Shown: positions 33,087 through 33,860 of the stretch, piece after piece
How the letters are laid out: every line of letters begins with the position of its first letter
How positions within the stretch are numbered: the first letter of the stretch is position 1
Source of the DNA: Planctomycetota bacterium
Lineage (GTDB): Bacteria > Planctomycetota > Planctomycetia > Planctomycetales > Planctomycetaceae
DNA: 33,860 bases
NCBI GenBank assembly: GCA_016872645.1
Contig: VGZH01000063.1
Coordinates: forward strand, 1-33,860
Reading direction: 5' to 3'
Position numbers and translations under genes: made by a program
The notes under the pieces: model-generated
The model's input: only the letters and a program-made list of their open reading frames with translations
What the model was told of the DNA's origin: nothing
The model's database searches: none

Positions 33087-33248
33087 CGACTCCCTTTCTA
33101 CGACTTAAGCCACATCCAGAGAGGCTGGACTGTAGCAGATGGATGCCGGTCTTCCGAGGTTTTCAAATTGGCAGGATGAGACCAACACAGCACCGGCCCA
33201 TCGCTTTGATCAAGAACGTTGGTGGGCCGGCGCTGCGCTCATCCCGCC
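33087..33248. other. Spacer with dispersed-repeat sequences
   Basis: The 162-base gap between argC and galU (both minus strand) should hold the galU promoter, although none was recognised. At about 33209-33250 a GC-rich stretch, TTGGTGGGCCGGCGCTGCGC, then TCATCCCGCCCTACGCCGGC, looks like a planctomycete intergenic repeat and ends in the argC stop region. At about 33118 it has a decayed copy of the hairpin seen at 31171-31188. Confidence 0.4.
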
Positions 33249-33860
33249 CTACGCCGGCAGCAACGCGGTCGTTTCATCGAAGCCACAGACGAGATTGAAA
33301 TTCTGCACGGCAACCCCGGAAGCTCCCTTGATAAGATTGTCCAGACAGGCAATCACGATCAGTTGGTCACGGCAGAAACGGATGGTGATGTCGCAGTAGT
33401 TCGTGAATGCGGAATCTTTCGTGCTCGGTAAGTGATCGACGACACGAATGAACGGCTTGCCCCGATAGAACTCTCGCAGGACTTGCAGCAGTTCCGGCTG
33501 CGTGGCTGATCGAGTCAGGCGCGGATAGATCGTGGCCAGAATTCCGCGATCCATTGGGATCAGGTGGGGTGTGAAAATGACGCTGACCTTCTGGCCGCTG
33601 GCGTCGGAGAGGACTTGGTCGATCTCCGGTGTGTGGCGGTGCTTGCCGACTGAGTAAGCCGACAAGCCCTCGTTGCACTCGGAGAACAACGTGTTGAGCT
33701 TGGGCGCGCGACCCGCGCCGCTGACGCCGCTCTTGGCATCAATGATGATGCCGGTCGGTTCGATCAGTTTCGCGCACAGCAGTGGGGCGAGCGCCAGAAT
33801 GGACGTGCTGGTGTAGCAACCGGGGTTCGCGATCAGCTCGCAGCCGGGAATCTTCGACGC
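33249..33860 (-). CDS. argC: N-acetyl-gamma-glutamyl-phosphate reductase, 3' part
   Basis: ArgC reduces N-acetylglutamyl 5-phosphate to the semialdehyde with NADPH, the third step of arginine synthesis. Only the last 203 residues are in the window; the gene continues past 33860. Visible are the catalytic cysteine in ANPGCYTST, the [16 protein letters not shown] segment, the second active-site region [26 protein letters not shown] and the C-terminal [18 protein letters not shown]. All family positions in this half are present and in frame. The stop is TAG at 33249-33251. It is followed by galU after the 162-base gap. Confidence 0.96.
   Translation of the reverse strand, partial: ASKIPGCELIANPGCYTSTSILALAPLLCAKLIEPTGIIIDAKSGVSGAGRAPKLNTLFSECNEGLSAYSVGKHRHTPEIDQVLSDASGQKVSVIFTPHLIPMDRGILATIYPRLTRSATQPELLQVLREFYRGKPFIRVVDHLPSTKDSAFTNYCDITIRFCRDQLIVIACLDNLIKGASGVAVQNFNLVCGFDETTALLPA

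Overview
The window reads as a chromosomal segment of a planctomycete (phylum Planctomycetota). The main reasons are two DUF1501 proteins with Tat-type leaders, a secreted DUF1549/DUF1553 protein with cytochrome-like CxxCH motifs next to a PPC-domain protein, a BatA/VWA membrane protein, a VIT/VWA secreted protein, a planctomycete-style leucine-rich-repeat pseudogene, and many short GC-rich hairpin repeats between genes. The genus cannot be resolved by reading alone. No tRNA, rRNA, CRISPR array, intact mobile element or phage module was seen.

Layout. 1-5.5 kb: an esterase-like hydrolase and a DUF1501 protein (minus strand), then a BatA/VWA protein and a methyltransferase (plus strand). 5.7-12.9 kb: a plus-strand group of DUF1501, a decayed LRR gene on the opposite strand, a PPC-domain exported protein and a DUF1549/DUF1553 protein. 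12.9-14.7 kb: a membrane-anchored helix-hairpin-helix protein overlapping a secreted alpha/beta hydrolase. 14.7-15.2 kb: a small gene graveyard with an IS21-type transposase N-terminal remnant and, on the other strand, a broken ECF sigma factor N-terminus. 15.3-19.7 kb: an HD-domain hydrolase, then a compact glycan-assembly run (ATP-grasp enzyme, overlapping HAD phosphatase, GT4 glycosyltransferase, PglC/WcaJ-type initiating sugar transferase). 19.7-23.7 kb: VIT/VWA protein (minus), an orphan ThiS (plus), a zinc-peptidase-like lipoprotein and a small membrane protein (minus). 23.9-31.1 kb: an enolase-superfamily enzyme, KdsD, a giant LptC/LptA-like protein, a MoxR ATPase and a small lipoprotein (all plus). 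31.2-33.9 kb: a minus-strand pair of a nucleotidyltransferase (GalU-type) and a plant-type glucuronokinase-like GHMP kinase, then the 3' part of argC running off the window.

How the genes work together. Three themes concern the cell surface. KdsD (Kdo precursor synthesis) sits 21 bases before a very large LptC/OstA-like protein, echoing the kdsD-lptC-lptA arrangement of other Gram-negatives. The ATP-grasp/HAD/GT4/sugar-transferase run should build an undecaprenyl-linked glycan. The GalU/glucuronokinase pair could make UDP-glucuronate from free glucuronate, a route known mainly from plants. The two most promising items are the giant LPS-transport-like protein and the glucuronokinase pair.

Several starts were moved from the longest open frame to the start best supported by a ribosome binding site, signal peptide or family length. 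Each case is explained in its entry.
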